In this document: positions 18,407-29,004 of the stretch, one piece after another
Position numbering within the stretch: the stretch's first letter is position 1
How the letters are laid out: each line of letters starts with the position of its first letter
Assembly (NCBI RefSeq): GCF_030457785.1
Contig: NZ_JAKDUI010000002.1
Span: 1 to 41,356 of the forward strand
Source: Psychrobacter sp.
GTDB lineage: Bacteria; Pseudomonadota; Gammaproteobacteria; Pseudomonadales; Moraxellaceae
Direction of reading: 5' to 3'
Length of the DNA stretch: 41,356 nt
The notes under the pieces: generated by a model
What the model saw: the letters and a program-made list of their open reading frames with translations, nothing else
Databases searched by the model: none
What the model was told of the DNA's origin: nothing
Translations under genes and position numbers: made by a program

Positions 18407-19264
18407 TTAGTTGCTTTCATTTTCTACAAATGCTTCCAGCTCAGGCTTTAGTACAGGCAAAATATTATCATTGACGATAATCGTGTAGCCTTCTTTGTTG
18501 GGATGAATAGCATCGTCTTGATTTAGGTCAGGGTCACCGCCCACGCCCTGTAAAAAAAATGGAATAAGAGGCACATCCATGTCTTCTGCTATACGAGGGT
18601 ATATGCCTGAAAACGCGGTAACATAGTCATTGCCTAGATTGTCATAGATGGACATGCCACCTAAGATCACTTCGCTGCCATTATCTTGTAGTGACGTGAT
18701 CGCAGTGCGAATGTTTTCCTCAATCGTCGCCACATCGATACCACGCATGGCGTCATTGGCACCAATCGTTAATATACTAATATCAGGATTGGTCTGCGCG
18801 ACCCAGTCCAAACGGTTTACTAAGCCAGTACTGGTCTCACCACTCAAGCCAGAGTTGACGACCTCGACGTTTTCGTAGCCCATTTGCTTTAGCTGTGTTT
18901 CTAATTGAGCAGGGTAGTTGTTATCAGAGTCTACCCCGAGACCTTCTGTCAAAGAGTCACCCATCGCCAAAATGGTAATAGGTTGAGAAATCTTTGCTAC
19001 TTCAGCCTGATCGGACGACGTTTCATGTGAAACACTGTCGCTATTTGCCGTGGCGAGTTGATCTTCAGTGTTTGTCTGTGAAGTGCCTGTTTGCGAACTG
19101 TCTACCTGCGATGTGTCTGCTATATCAGCTTCTGCTTGAGACGTATCTGCATCGTTATCTGCTGCTGGACTGCAACCTACCATAGCTAAGCTGGCTAGCA
19201 ATGCCAAACCGAGTCTTTTCGGTAGGGAAGTCGAGAGAGGAGGTGTTTTTGAAAATAAAGGCAT
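18407..19264 (-). CDS. Lipoprotein SGNH/GDSL esterase, TesA-like arylesterase
   Basis: Lipobox LASLAMVGC; GDSLTEGLG; NSGLSGETS; GANDAMRG; DAIHPNKEGY. Confidence 0.9.
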   Translation of the reverse strand: MPLFSKTPPLSTSLPKRLGLALLASLAMVGCSPAADNDADTSQAEADIADTSQVDSSQTGTSQTNTEDQLATANSDSVSHETSSDQAEVAKISQPITILAMGDSLTEGLGVDSDNNYPAQLETQLKQMGYENVEVVNSGLSGETSTGLVNRLDWVAQTNPDISILTIGANDAMRGIDVATIEENIRTAITSLQDNGSEVILGGMSIYDNLGNDYVTAFSGIYPRIAEDMDVPLIPFFLQGVGGDPDLNQDDAIHPNKEGYTIIVNDNILPVLKPELEAFVENESN

Positions 19265-19751
19265 AGTGGTTGTACTACCTGTCTGTTTCTACATTTAGCG
19301 CTTATATTAACAAATTTGAGAGTAGTAACCTGTCTATGATTGGTTATCCATGTTTCCTAACCTTATCGTTTTGGCAGTCATTTAAAAAAACCAGATGCTG
19401 CCTGATAAGTTTTCTGACAGACATCAGGGTTTAGGTCTTCTGTATTTAACTATTTATATTGAAATAGGCATGAGTGACTTTATCACAGCAAAAGTGCTGA
19501 TAAACAGACACGCCAACGGTTATGTTAAGTTTGCCAAACCATTTTTTGCATTTATCGCTTTAGGAACGCTGCCAGACTGGATAAAAGCAAACAGCACCCT
19601 TTGGTTTAAGACATCTAAGTACCTAGTCATAGCAGGCAATAGCGGACGACAGCCCGATCTGATTTGTACTCTTAGCTGTTGCTTGGTGGGTATCACCATT
19701 GTTCATGTCTGTTCTTTTGTATCCAATCTAACGTCCGTATCTACATATCAA

Positions 19752-21050
19752 TCAAACGGGGCGACCATCAACCATGACAGGGCGGCTTACCAGCCAAGCC
19801 ATCACGACGTTGATTATCATCAGTATGAGTAGTAATAATAACGTAAAGTCCCAGCTCTGTGTCGCGTCGTGTAACCAACCTGCTCCCAATGGGCCAAAAA
19901 ATGCAATCAGATAGCCAACGGCTTGTGACATACCAGAAAGCTCACTGGCCTGATTGGGGGTGTAAGTCCGCATCGAAAAAATCATGATACATAAGGTGAA
20001 TATCGCTGAACACCCTATACCCATCAGCCCTGACCACAACCATGCAACGTCGGCAGACAAGTAGGTCATGCCTAGGATACCAACCACATTTAGCAAGGCG
20101 GCAGATACAGCCATGGTTTGGAGAGGACGTCCACGATTGACCAACCATGTCAAACTCAAAATCGACACTGGTGCCATAAACTGAAACACAGAACCCATCT
20201 GTCCGGCTTGAACGGCTGACAACCCTTTGCTCACCCAAATGGATGGCAAGAAGCTAGCAACCGTATAAAATAGCAATGACTGCAAACCCATAAATATTGC
20301 TAATTGCCAAGCAAAAGGCGTACGCCACATAGAGATTTCTGATGATCCATTTGCAGGCTTATCCACTGCCTGATGGTGAGATGAGCCGAGGCGTAAGCGT
20401 AAAAACACCCAAAGTACAATGGCAAAAACACCCAAAACCGACCACCCACCCAATGCCCATTGCCAGCCTACTTGCTCAGATAGTGGTAGCACCACGCCTG
20501 CCACTATGCCCGCTGATATGGTCATTGTTAGACTAAATATACCTGTCATCAGCGGTATATGATTTGGTGTGCGTTGCTTGATCACAGGAGCAGCCAAAGT
20601 ATTGGCAAAACCAATGGCCAGCGTCAATAATACCGTGCCGCTTAAAAACCCTACCCAGGTGGGAATGAGAGATCGTATGATCATACCAGTCGACAATAAT
20701 GTGATCATCACAATTAGGATGTTTTCAAGGCCGAAGCGCTTACCGATGGTCGGTGCGATAAGTGCACCCAAAGCAAACGTCAGCATCGGTACAGCACCCA
20801 GCCACCCAAGTTTGGTTTCAGAAATAGCAAGGGCATCTTGCACGATAGGCGCAATTGAGCCGAGTGCGACAATGGGTGCACGCATATTGACGCCCAATAA
20901 AACCATGGCAAATAGCACCAGCCAAAAAGTAAAGCGCGAAGAAGGTAGGCTAAAGGCGGATGGAGGGTTCTTCTGCGATGGGTTTTTTAAGTTTGGGGAG
21001 ATGGACATAGCAGCACGACGGTTATTTAAAAGAAGAAACAAGCACGTCAT
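19752..21050 (-). CDS. MFS transporter, CynX/NimT-like
   Basis: 12-TM protein, NMRAPIVALGSIAPIVQDALAISETKLGWLGAVPML...MTYLSADVAWLWSGLMGIGCSAIF; start may be about 21008. Confidence 0.85.
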   Translation of the reverse strand: MTCLFLLLNNRRAAMSISPNLKNPSQKNPPSAFSLPSSRFTFWLVLFAMVLLGVNMRAPIVALGSIAPIVQDALAISETKLGWLGAVPMLTFALGALIAPTIGKRFGLENILIVMITLLSTGMIIRSLIPTWVGFLSGTVLLTLAIGFANTLAAPVIKQRTPNHIPLMTGIFSLTMTISAGIVAGVVLPLSEQVGWQWALGGWSVLGVFAIVLWVFLRLRLGSSHHQAVDKPANGSSEISMWRTPFAWQLAIFMGLQSLLFYTVASFLPSIWVSKGLSAVQAGQMGSVFQFMAPVSILSLTWLVNRGRPLQTMAVSAALLNVVGILGMTYLSADVAWLWSGLMGIGCSAIFTLCIMIFSMRTYTPNQASELSGMSQAVGYLIAFFGPLGAGWLHDATQSWDFTLLLLLILMIINVVMAWLVSRPVMVDGRPV

Positions 21051-21390
21051 GACACCGTGCCGAAGAAATATTATTGGTAAAATATCACTGGCAAAAAAAA
21101 CACCAGAAAATTTTCACTAGAAAGGTAAGCTAGAAAAAAATTGAGATGTCAGCAGTATGGTGTAAATTAGGTCACGCAACCCTGCGACTCTATAGTCAGT
21201 GTCGCGGTCAAATGCTAACGCACCCTAATACATCAAAGGCGGTAAGCGTTATAAAACAAACACGCCCTAGAGTAAACCATAGTTAAAATAGTTTGAAAAT
21301 CGCTACGGTATTGCTGGTATTTTTTATTTATTGAAAGTAATGATAGTTAGTGCCATCGACTCGTAAGAATCCATTTATAGGTATTCAAAA

Positions 21391-21430
21391 AATAGCGTCA
21401 AACCCTACCGTGATAGGATTTGACGCTATT
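21391..21430 (-). terminator. Rho-independent terminator downstream of nqrM
   Basis: AATAGCGTCAAA...TTTGACGCTATT perfect 12-bp stem; minus strand continues into a T-run (TTTTTTG). Confidence 0.85.
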
Positions 21431-21489
21431 ATCATAACAAGGGACGACCGAATACTACCAGTGTATGGAAGTAAGCGGGCTGTTATTGT

Positions 21490-21735
21490 TTATACAGATT
21501 TACCCAAATTCGCTGCTTTTAAAGCATTTTCTTGTTGCTCAGTAGCGATTGAGTCGCACTTGTTTGGATCATCACCACAAAAAGAGCAATGTTCATCACC
21601 CATTAGTTTGGCCACGCCGCCGCATGAGCCTTTAAGCGGCTTCTTTTTGACCATATAACCGATACCCATAAAAACGAAAAACAGGATAAATACAGTAAAA
21701 GTAATGGCAAGCATGGGGAGTAATTGGCTAAGCAT
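21490..21735 (-). CDS. nqrM: NqrM, Na+-NQR maturation factor
   Basis: GIGYMVKKKPLKGSCGGVAKLMGDEHCSFCGDDPNKC cysteine pattern; gene neighbourhood. Confidence 0.9.
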   Translation of the reverse strand: MLSQLLPMLAITFTVFILFFVFMGIGYMVKKKPLKGSCGGVAKLMGDEHCSFCGDDPNKCDSIATEQQENALKAANLGKSV

Positions 21736-21907
21736 AGCGGGAACCTCGTTCTAAAAAAAGAGCAGTTGCTGGTGACAGTAGCGATTATAATCTCAGCTGC
21801 CGTAGTTTGACTGTCATCATGTACACGTCATTTGGTAGCAACTGCATAATATTATAGCAAATTTTCGTGATGCTCGTTGTGAGTAATCGTGTTCTCTTGT
21901 TTCAAAG

Positions 21908-23176
21908 TTACGGTTCTTTGTCAGCACGTAAATCTTGCATCGTTGAAGTTTGTACGACTTGCCAGTCTTCTATGCTCCCATCAGCTCCGCCTGTTTGCGC
22001 GCTATCAGACAGCACCACAAACATGGCAGCTAGATCTTGTTCCTTAGCGATGTTGAGTGCTTTTTCATACGGCATAGCAGTGAGAGCTGTTGCCCAAGCA
22101 TCTGCTAGCGCAACCGAGTCGGCAGCGACTGTAACAGAAGGCGCACCACCAGCGATAGGCTCGCCAGTAGTAGGGTCAATGGTGTGACTATAACGCTTAC
22201 CATCAAACATGACGGAGTTGCGATAGTTGCCAGAAGTCGCTAAATGCATTTGATTATTGGTTTTAATTGGTTGTCGAATCGCAGATATGCTTTGGCGTTC
22301 AGTCACTGTACTGTCGGTGATAGGTGCGTCGATCGCGATCTGCCACGGCTGTTGTTGGTTATTCACACCAGAAGTAGCAATTTCGCCGCCTATTTCTACC
22401 ATGTAGTTTCGAATTTGATAATCATCTCTGAGTACAGCGGCGATGACATCGACACCATAACCTTTTGCTACTGCTGAAAAGTCCAGTCCGATGCCATCTT
22501 TGGTCTTATAGATGGTGGTATCGTTTTTTACAATACTATCAAAATCTACCAAGGCTTTTGCTTGTGCAATTTCCGTTGCCGTTGGTGGTCTTTGCAGACG
22601 ATCAACGGTCATGGTACTGCCAAAACCCCAAGTTTCTACCAATGGCATAACCGTAGGGTCAAATGCACCACCAGATTGTTGATAGACAACTCGTGAAACA
22701 TCAAGCACTTGAGAAAAATCTGCATCGATGGTGATAGGCGTTTCTGCACCTAGATGGTTAAATTTAGAGATTGTAGAGTCGGTTTGATAGGTAGACATGC
22801 TGTCATTGACCTGTTGCAGGCGTTCATCTATCGAAGCTTGTAAGATCTCTTCATCGACATCAGAGGGCGTCTGATAACTAATATGATAGCTGGTACCCAT
22901 CGTCTCACCGCTCAGATAGTCATAGTTCGGTGTTTGCTGACAGCCGATCAAACCCAAAAGACTAGAGAGAGCAACCGTACCAACTAAGGCGCTCTTGGTC
23001 AGGGTGTTGTTGGCTTTGGTAGAAGGCATCCGATAAGTTGACGAGGTGCACTTAGACGAGAGATGCTTTGATGAGCGGTACTTGGATGAAAGGTACTTTA
23101 TAGTTTTCATAATTTCTTTACTATAGCGAAGGAGTGAGTGAGACAACAGAATGTAAAATAGCTGTTGGATAAGCAC
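21908..23176 (-). CDS. apbE: FAD:protein FMN transferase; start probably downstream at 23029 or 23107
   Basis: ETMGTSYHISY; GLDFSAVAKGYGVD; YMVEIGGEIATSG; YSHTIDPTTGEP; lipobox LGLIGC. Confidence 0.92.
   Translation of the reverse strand: MLIQQLFYILLSHSLLRYSKEIMKTIKYLSSKYRSSKHLSSKCTSSTYRMPSTKANNTLTKSALVGTVALSSLLGLIGCQQTPNYDYLSGETMGTSYHISYQTPSDVDEEILQASIDERLQQVNDSMSTYQTDSTISKFNHLGAETPITIDADFSQVLDVSRVVYQQSGGAFDPTVMPLVETWGFGSTMTVDRLQRPPTATEIAQAKALVDFDSIVKNDTTIYKTKDGIGLDFSAVAKGYGVDVIAAVLRDDYQIRNYMVEIGGEIATSGVNNQQQPWQIAIDAPITDSTVTERQSISAIRQPIKTNNQMHLATSGNYRNSVMFDGKRYSHTIDPTTGEPIAGGAPSVTVAADSVALADAWATALTAMPYEKALNIAKEQDLAAMFVVLSDSAQTGGADGSIEDWQVVQTSTMQDLRADKEP
23039..23098 (-). repeat. Four degenerate 15-bp tandem repeats at the 5' end of apbE
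   Basis: Minus strand: AAGTACCTTTCATCC AAGTACCGCTCATCA AAGCATCTCTCGTCT AAGTGCACCTCGTCA (KYLSS KYRSS KHLSS KCTSS). Confidence 0.85.
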
Positions 23177-23257
23177 AGCCTATTTTACACCCCTTGTTAC
23201 CAATAAGACCAATTGCTTCAGGACATTGTGTGTTCAACACGCCCTAGTAATTGTCTA

Positions 23258-24058
23258 CTACTTTACCTGTAAGTTTCGGATTAAGCTATATAGCTTCGGT
23301 GGTGAGAGGCGGTTGATTCTCGTTGCTAGCATCTCTTTAGTTCCTGCTACGATGATATATTCTTCACCGTTCGACAGGGCTTTTACGGTTCGCTTCGCAA
23401 AAGTGTTTGCACTCAAACCATTATCCGTTGCTTCATCCATTGTGCCTTGCGTCGTACCGTCACCAGTTAACGCATTAATAGAAACATTGGTTTGAATAAA
23501 TCCTGGAAATACCGTTGCGACTTCAATACCTTGATGATGTAGCTCAGCTCGCAAACTGTTCGCCCACATATGGATGGCGGCTTTGGCAGCACCGTAAGCG
23601 CCGCGATACTGTGTACCTAATAATCCTGCCACGCTTGAGATCATCACGACTTTGCCGCCACCTTGAGCGATCATATCTGGTAACACCAATCTGGTCAGAC
23701 GTGTTTGTGCAAAGTAATCAATCTTCATCAGTTGCCGTTCGACGGCCTCTTCTGTTTCCATAATAAGTGAGCGTTGACTGATACCAGCATTGTTAATCAG
23801 CCAGTCGATTTTTCCTGCTTCAGCTTTGGCAGTTTCATACGCTTCTTTTGCTTGCTCTGCGTCACTGATATCAAACGGCACGATGATATGCTTTTTTTTA
23901 TTCTTACAGCTATGTCGGACGGCCTCAAGTTTTTCGGTATTCCTCCCACTCAGAATGATCTTAGCACCTTTTTTTGCGAAGGTAATGGCCAGTGCCTGAC
24001 CTATACCACTAGAGGCACCAGTTATCCAAATAGTTAGATTTTTATATTTCGTTTTCAT
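23258..24058 (-). CDS. Short-chain dehydrogenase/reductase (SDR)
   Basis: WITGASSGIGQALA; NNAGISQRS; YGAAKAA. Confidence 0.93.
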   Translation of the reverse strand: MKTKYKNLTIWITGASSGIGQALAITFAKKGAKIILSGRNTEKLEAVRHSCKNKKKHIIVPFDISDAEQAKEAYETAKAEAGKIDWLINNAGISQRSLIMETEEAVERQLMKIDYFAQTRLTRLVLPDMIAQGGGKVVMISSVAGLLGTQYRGAYGAAKAAIHMWANSLRAELHHQGIEVATVFPGFIQTNVSINALTGDGTTQGTMDEATDNGLSANTFAKRTVKALSNGEEYIIVAGTKEMLATRINRLSPPKLYSLIRNLQVK

Positions 24059-24164
24059 AGAAATCCCTTTTTTGATATGTAAATATCTAATGATATAGGA
24101 GAGAGTAGACAGTCTGCTATTGAGATTTGTAGTCCAGTTTTCTTAGGTGTGGTTTTTGCCCAGC

Positions 24165-24200
24165 GAAAAAAAAGAGCCTCAGTCGAGACTCTTTTTTTTT
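24165..24200. terminator. Rho-independent terminator at the 3' end of the nqr operon
   Basis: GAAAAAAAAGAGCCTCAGTCGAGACTCTTTTTTTTT. Confidence 0.85.
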
Positions 24201-24239
24201 GATAGCTTTATAAAAACTGTATTTATCTAATAGTTTGGC

Positions 24240-25475
24240 TTAACCACCAAAGTCATCAAGCATGATGTTTTCATCTTCCACGCCTAAGTTATGTAGCATG
24301 TCGATGACAGCTGCGTTCATCATTGGTGGACCACACATGTAGAATTCACAGTCTTCTGGATTTGGATGGTCTTGGAGATATTCTTCCAACAAGACGTTGT
24401 GAATAAAGCCTGTATATCCTGTCCAGTTATCTTCTGGCAGTGGATCGGATAACGCGACATGCCACTCAAAGTTATCAAACTCTTCTGCCAGTTGGTCGTA
24501 GTCTTCAACGTAGAACATCTCACGAATAGAGCGTGCACCATACCAAAAGCTAATCTTACGATCAGAGTTTAAGCGCTTAAGCTGATCGAAGATATGCGAG
24601 CGCATCGGCGCCATACCAGCACCACCACCAACGAATACCATCTCTGTTTCAGTTTCTTTGGCGAAGAATTCACCATAAGGACCTGAAACGGTGACTTTGT
24701 CACCAGGGACGAGGCTAAACACCCAAGAAGACATTTTGCCTGGTGGGATACCGTCAGGACCACGTGGCGGTGGACTGGCGATACGAATATTAAACTTGAT
24801 GATGCCTTTTTCTTCTGGATAGTTTGCCATTGAATAGGCACGAATAACGGGCTCATCAACTTTTGAGACATATTTGAAGATACCGAATTTTTCCCAGTCT
24901 TCTCTATACTCTTCTTCGATTTCGAAATCTTTGTAATGTACTTCATGCGGTGGCGCTTCTAGCTGGACGTAACCGCCAGCTCGGAAGTTAACTTCTTCAC
25001 CTTCTGGAATTTTAAGTACCAGCTCTTTAATAAAGGTTGCGACGTTTTCGTTAGAGACAACCTCACATTCCCACTTCTGTACATCAAAAAACTCAGGGTC
25101 AATCTCGATTTCCATGTCTTGCTTAACAGATACCTGACAAGCTAAGCGCATGTGATTACGGATTTCGCCTTGAGTAAAATAGCCTTCTTCGGTGGGTAGG
25201 ATAGAACCGCCACCTTCAATAACACGGCAACGACACTGTGCACAGGTACCACCACCACCACATGCTGAAGATAAGAAAATACCTTCGCTAGCAAGTGTTT
25301 GCAGTAGTTTACCGCCTGCAGGCGTCACTACGTCATTATCGGGATTATCATTGATATGGATGGTGACATCACCTGAACTGACCAGTCTTGAGCGTGCTGC
25401 CAAAATAATGGCAACAAGGCCCATGATGATCAAGGTAAACATAGCAACGCCACCAATCGCCGTAGCATAATCCAT
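24240..25475 (-). CDS. nqrF: Na+-translocating NADH:quinone reductase subunit F
   Basis: 2Fe-2S motif [18 protein letters not shown] reductase domain; operon context. Confidence 0.97.
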   Translation of the reverse strand: MDYATAIGGVAMFTLIIMGLVAIILAARSRLVSSGDVTIHINDNPDNDVVTPAGGKLLQTLASEGIFLSSACGGGGTCAQCRCRVIEGGGSILPTEEGYFTQGEIRNHMRLACQVSVKQDMEIEIDPEFFDVQKWECEVVSNENVATFIKELVLKIPEGEEVNFRAGGYVQLEAPPHEVHYKDFEIEEEYREDWEKFGIFKYVSKVDEPVIRAYSMANYPEEKGIIKFNIRIASPPPRGPDGIPPGKMSSWVFSLVPGDKVTVSGPYGEFFAKETETEMVFVGGGAGMAPMRSHIFDQLKRLNSDRKISFWYGARSIREMFYVEDYDQLAEEFDNFEWHVALSDPLPEDNWTGYTGFIHNVLLEEYLQDHPNPEDCEFYMCGPPMMNAAVIDMLHNLGVEDENIMLDDFGG

Positions 25476-25599
25476 GATATGTATCCTTAATCTATGGAGT
25501 AGGGGTAGGAGATAGACATTATTTTGTCTGCTCTTGCCGCCTACTGAATAAATGAATTAAATAGGTCAAATCGCTAAATAGGGTTTTAAGCTTAGCGGT

Positions 25600-26208
25600 T
25601 TAAATTGACATACCGCCAAAAGACATAAAGCCAAGTGACATCAGACCAACCGTAATAAAGGTAATACCAAGCCCACGTAGCGGCCCTGGAATGTCTGAAT
25701 ATTTTAGCTTTTCGCGAATACCAGCCAATGCAGTGATCGCAATCGCCCAACCAAAGCCAGCACCTACGCCGTATACGACGGACTCGCTAAAGTTATAGTC
25801 ACGCTCAACCATGAACAATACACCACCTAAGATGGCACAGTTTACAGTGATGAGTGGCAAGAACACACCGAGTGCGTTGTACAGACTTGGTACGAACTTA
25901 TCTAAGAACATCTCCAAAATCTGTACTGTGGCAGCAATAAGGCCAATGTAGCTCAATAAGCCCAAAAAGCTCAAGTCGATATCAGGGAATCCTGCCCATG
26001 CCAGCGCACCACTTTTTAGGATGTACTGAAAGAGTAGGTTGTTCAGCGGTACAGTAATCAGCATAACAACGATGACTGCCACACCCAGACCTAATGCAGT
26101 TGAGACTTTCTTGGATACTGCCAAGAAGGTACACATGCCCAAGAAGTAGGCAAGCGCCATGTTCTCAATAAAGACTGAAGTTATAAATAAACTAATATAA
26201 TGTCCCAT
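25600..26208 (-). CDS. nqrE: Na+-NQR subunit E
   Basis: Membrane protein [23 protein letters not shown]; operon context. Confidence 0.97.
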   Translation of the reverse strand: MGHYISLFITSVFIENMALAYFLGMCTFLAVSKKVSTALGLGVAVIVVMLITVPLNNLLFQYILKSGALAWAGFPDIDLSFLGLLSYIGLIAATVQILEMFLDKFVPSLYNALGVFLPLITVNCAILGGVLFMVERDYNFSESVVYGVGAGFGWAIAITALAGIREKLKYSDIPGPLRGLGITFITVGLMSLGFMSFGGMSI

Positions 26209-26879
26209 TAGTGTCCGCCTCCATGTGCCATGCCTTTAGACTGTGGCTTCATTACAAACTCAGCTTCTTCAATCTGTTCTGGTTTCCAGATACGGACGAT
26301 GGCAATGAATAAGCCAATAATAAAGAACGCTGATGGTGGCAACAGTAATAGACCGTTTGGAATATACCAGCCGCCATCGGTGACAGGTTGCAGGATAGTG
26401 ATACCAAACCACGTGCCTGCACCGAGTAATTCACGAATAGTCGCAACGAATAGTAGTACTGCAGAGTAGCCAAGACCATTACCGACACCATCTAAAAAGC
26501 TAGGTATTGGTGAGTTGCTCATCGCAAATGCTTCGGCACGACCCATTACGATACAGTTGGTGATAATCAAACCAACGAAGACTGACAAGCCTTTGCTCAC
26601 ATCGTAAGCAACCGCTTTTAGGATCTGGTCGACCAAAATAACCAAGGAAGCAATAATCGTCATCTGTACGATAATACGAATGCTTGATGGAATCTGTTTA
26701 CGAATGATAGAGATAAAGAAGCTTGAGAACGCTGTTACCAGTGTCAAAGCCACACACATCACCATGGCATTAGACATGCTGGTTGTGACCGCCAATGCTG
26801 AACAGATACCTAGTATCTGAAGAGCGATGGGGTTATTATCAAAAACAGGTGAAGTTAAAATACTTTTAGTATCAGCCAT
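26208..26879 (-). CDS. nqrD: Na+-NQR subunit D
   Basis: [20 protein letters not shown]...[13 protein letters not shown]. Confidence 0.97.
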   Translation of the reverse strand: MADTKSILTSPVFDNNPIALQILGICSALAVTTSMSNAMVMCVALTLVTAFSSFFISIIRKQIPSSIRIIVQMTIIASLVILVDQILKAVAYDVSKGLSVFVGLIITNCIVMGRAEAFAMSNSPIPSFLDGVGNGLGYSAVLLFVATIRELLGAGTWFGITILQPVTDGGWYIPNGLLLLPPSAFFIIGLFIAIVRIWKPEQIEEAEFVMKPQSKGMAHGGGH

Positions 26880-26880
26880 T

Positions 26881-27783
26881 TCATGCCTCCTTGCCGTTTA
26901 CTACTGGTAGCGCAGCTGCCAGTTCGGTTTTAGGTTTAGCTGCTAGCTTTGATTGACTTGCTTGTGCGCCTATTTCTTCAAGTGTTTCACCACTCTCTTC
27001 GCGTAGCTTGTCGAGATAGGGCTTATAGCCTTGCTCACCCAACCAAAACTGAATCATGTTGCTTACGCCGCGGCCAGTAAGTGTAGCGCCACTGATACCG
27101 TCAACCCAGTTTTCTCTTTGTGTACCTGCTTTGGTCACACCAGTAGCAACTTCGCCGTCTGCATTATAAGAGTGAATACCACTCCATTTAGCGCGCCACT
27201 CTGGCTCTTCAATGCGGGCACCTAGACCTGGTGTTTCTTTATGCTCATAAAAGCTGATACCTTTAATGGTATTCATATCGCTCTCGAGGGTTAAGAAACC
27301 ATAGATAGTACCCCATAGGCCATAGCCTTGAATGGGTAGTACGACCAGCTCAGGTTCACCTGCATCGTCATTTTTAACATAGACTTTGGCATATATAGGC
27401 TTACGGCCGATACCAGCAGGATCATTGTCGCCTAGATCTTCACTTAGTGCTTGGTTTTTGGTCGCTTGGCTAGCGTCATAAGTATTACGATCAGGAATAC
27501 CAGCGTCTGCTAGTGTTTCATCATCGACATAGCTGCCTTCACTTAAGTCAACAATCTCGACGTTGAAGTCTTCAAAACGTTCGGCAACATCGTCTGCTGT
27601 ATCAGATTCAGCGTTGAACATATCAGCAGCAACTAGGATGTTTTTGTTACGGTCTAAGCGCGCATTTTCTACCTGTGCTGGTTTTAAACCAACAGCAACT
27701 GCTGAGACCAATACCGAACACACCAAGCACAGCGTTAACGCCACACCGATGGTTTTTGTATTATTACTTTTGGGCTTGGACAT
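26881..27783 (-). CDS. nqrC: Na+-NQR subunit C
   Basis: Flavinylation motif [13 protein letters not shown]. Confidence 0.97.
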   Translation of the reverse strand: MSKPKSNNTKTIGVALTLCLVCSVLVSAVAVGLKPAQVENARLDRNKNILVAADMFNAESDTADDVAERFEDFNVEIVDLSEGSYVDDETLADAGIPDRNTYDASQATKNQALSEDLGDNDPAGIGRKPIYAKVYVKNDDAGEPELVVLPIQGYGLWGTIYGFLTLESDMNTIKGISFYEHKETPGLGARIEEPEWRAKWSGIHSYNADGEVATGVTKAGTQRENWVDGISGATLTGRGVSNMIQFWLGEQGYKPYLDKLREESGETLEEIGAQASQSKLAAKPKTELAAALPVVNGKEA

Positions 27784-28999
27784 AACGAACCCTCCGAGCT
27801 GTTTGGCGTTTGATGTTTGCTTGGGTCACAAAGTAATCAAACAATGGAGCAAATAAGTTGGCAAATAGAATGGCTAGCATGATGCCTTCAGGGAAAGCTG
27901 GGTTAACGACACGAATCAATACGGTCATAAAACCAATCAAGATACCATAGGTCCAGCGGCCTTTATTAGTGTGAGCAGCTGACACAGGATCAGTAGCCAT
28001 AAAGACTGCACCAAAGGCAAAACCACCGATAACCAAATGCCAGTAGAACGGCATATTCATCATCAGGTTGTCTTCAGAGCCGATCATATTAAAGATTAAT
28101 GAAGTGACAATCAGACCAACCACACAGCCTGCCATGATGCGCCAAGAAGCAATACGCGTCCAAAGTAGAACGGCACCACCGATTAAGATAGCCAGCGTCG
28201 ATACTTCACCGATACTACCTTGCATGTTGCCTAAGAATGCATCACCCCAAGTGATCGCATTACCGTAGACATCAACGAAATCTTGAGGCGAAACACCCAG
28301 TGCTGCAAGACCAAGTGGGGTAGCACCAGAGAATCCATCGACCGCTGTCCAAATAGAATCACCAGACATATAGGCTGGATACGCAAAGTATAAGAATGCA
28401 CGGCCCGATAGTGCAGGGTTAAGGAAGTTTTTACCTGTACCACCGAATACTTCTTTTGCCACGACCACACCAAAGGTGATACCCAAAGCAACTTGCCATA
28501 ATGGAATATCTGGTGGTAGACAGAGTGCAAACAAAACAGAAGTCACAAAGAAACCTTCGTTGACTTCGTGTCCACGCACTACAGCAAAAATAATCTCACA
28601 GAGAATACCGACAGCAAACGTCACGATATAAATCGGTAGGAACTGCATAGCGCCATAGACGAAACTTGCCCAGATGCTATCTGGGTTGTAGCCTGCCATG
28701 CTCGTGATGATGGTACGCCAGCCTTCAGGCTGTAAGCCAAGCTGAGCAATAGCAGTCAATCCTTGATGACCGACATTGTACATACCCCAAAACATCGCTG
28801 GGAAAGTACATAGCCATACGGTAATCATGATACGCTTTAGATCAATACCATCACGTACGTGTGAAGATGCGTGTGTCGTTGAGCCTGGTTGACGTAAGAA
28901 CGTATCAAACATCTCAAAGATGGCATAATATTTTTCGTGTTTGCCACCTTTGGTGAAAGACGGCTCCATACGATCGAACATATTGTGTAAAAATTTCAT
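27764..28999 (-). CDS. nqrB: Na+-NQR subunit B
   Basis: Flavinylation motif [10 protein letters not shown]; multi-TM protein. Confidence 0.97.
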   Translation of the reverse strand: MKFLHNMFDRMEPSFTKGGKHEKYYAIFEMFDTFLRQPGSTTHASSHVRDGIDLKRIMITVWLCTFPAMFWGMYNVGHQGLTAIAQLGLQPEGWRTIITSMAGYNPDSIWASFVYGAMQFLPIYIVTFAVGILCEIIFAVVRGHEVNEGFFVTSVLFALCLPPDIPLWQVALGITFGVVVAKEVFGGTGKNFLNPALSGRAFLYFAYPAYMSGDSIWTAVDGFSGATPLGLAALGVSPQDFVDVYGNAITWGDAFLGNMQGSIGEVSTLAILIGGAVLLWTRIASWRIMAGCVVGLIVTSLIFNMIGSEDNLMMNMPFYWHLVIGGFAFGAVFMATDPVSAAHTNKGRWTYGILIGFMTVLIRVVNPAFPEGIMLAILFANLFAPLFDYFVTQANIKRQTARRVRYVQAQK

Positions 29000-29004
29000 C
29001 GTGG

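Noticed and set aside
19395-19832. Plus-strand 145-aa ORF overlapping the 3' end of the MFS gene
   Set aside because: No recognisable domain and partly antisense to a strong CDS; probably spurious.
20569-21120. 183-aa plus-strand ORF antisense to the MFS transporter
   Set aside because: Composition is typical of the reverse complement of a membrane protein gene; no homology recognised.
21170-21215. MerR/SoxR-like operator GCGACTCTATAGTCAGTGTCGC
   Set aside because: Short imperfect symmetry without a nearby MerR-family gene or convincing -35/-10 pair.
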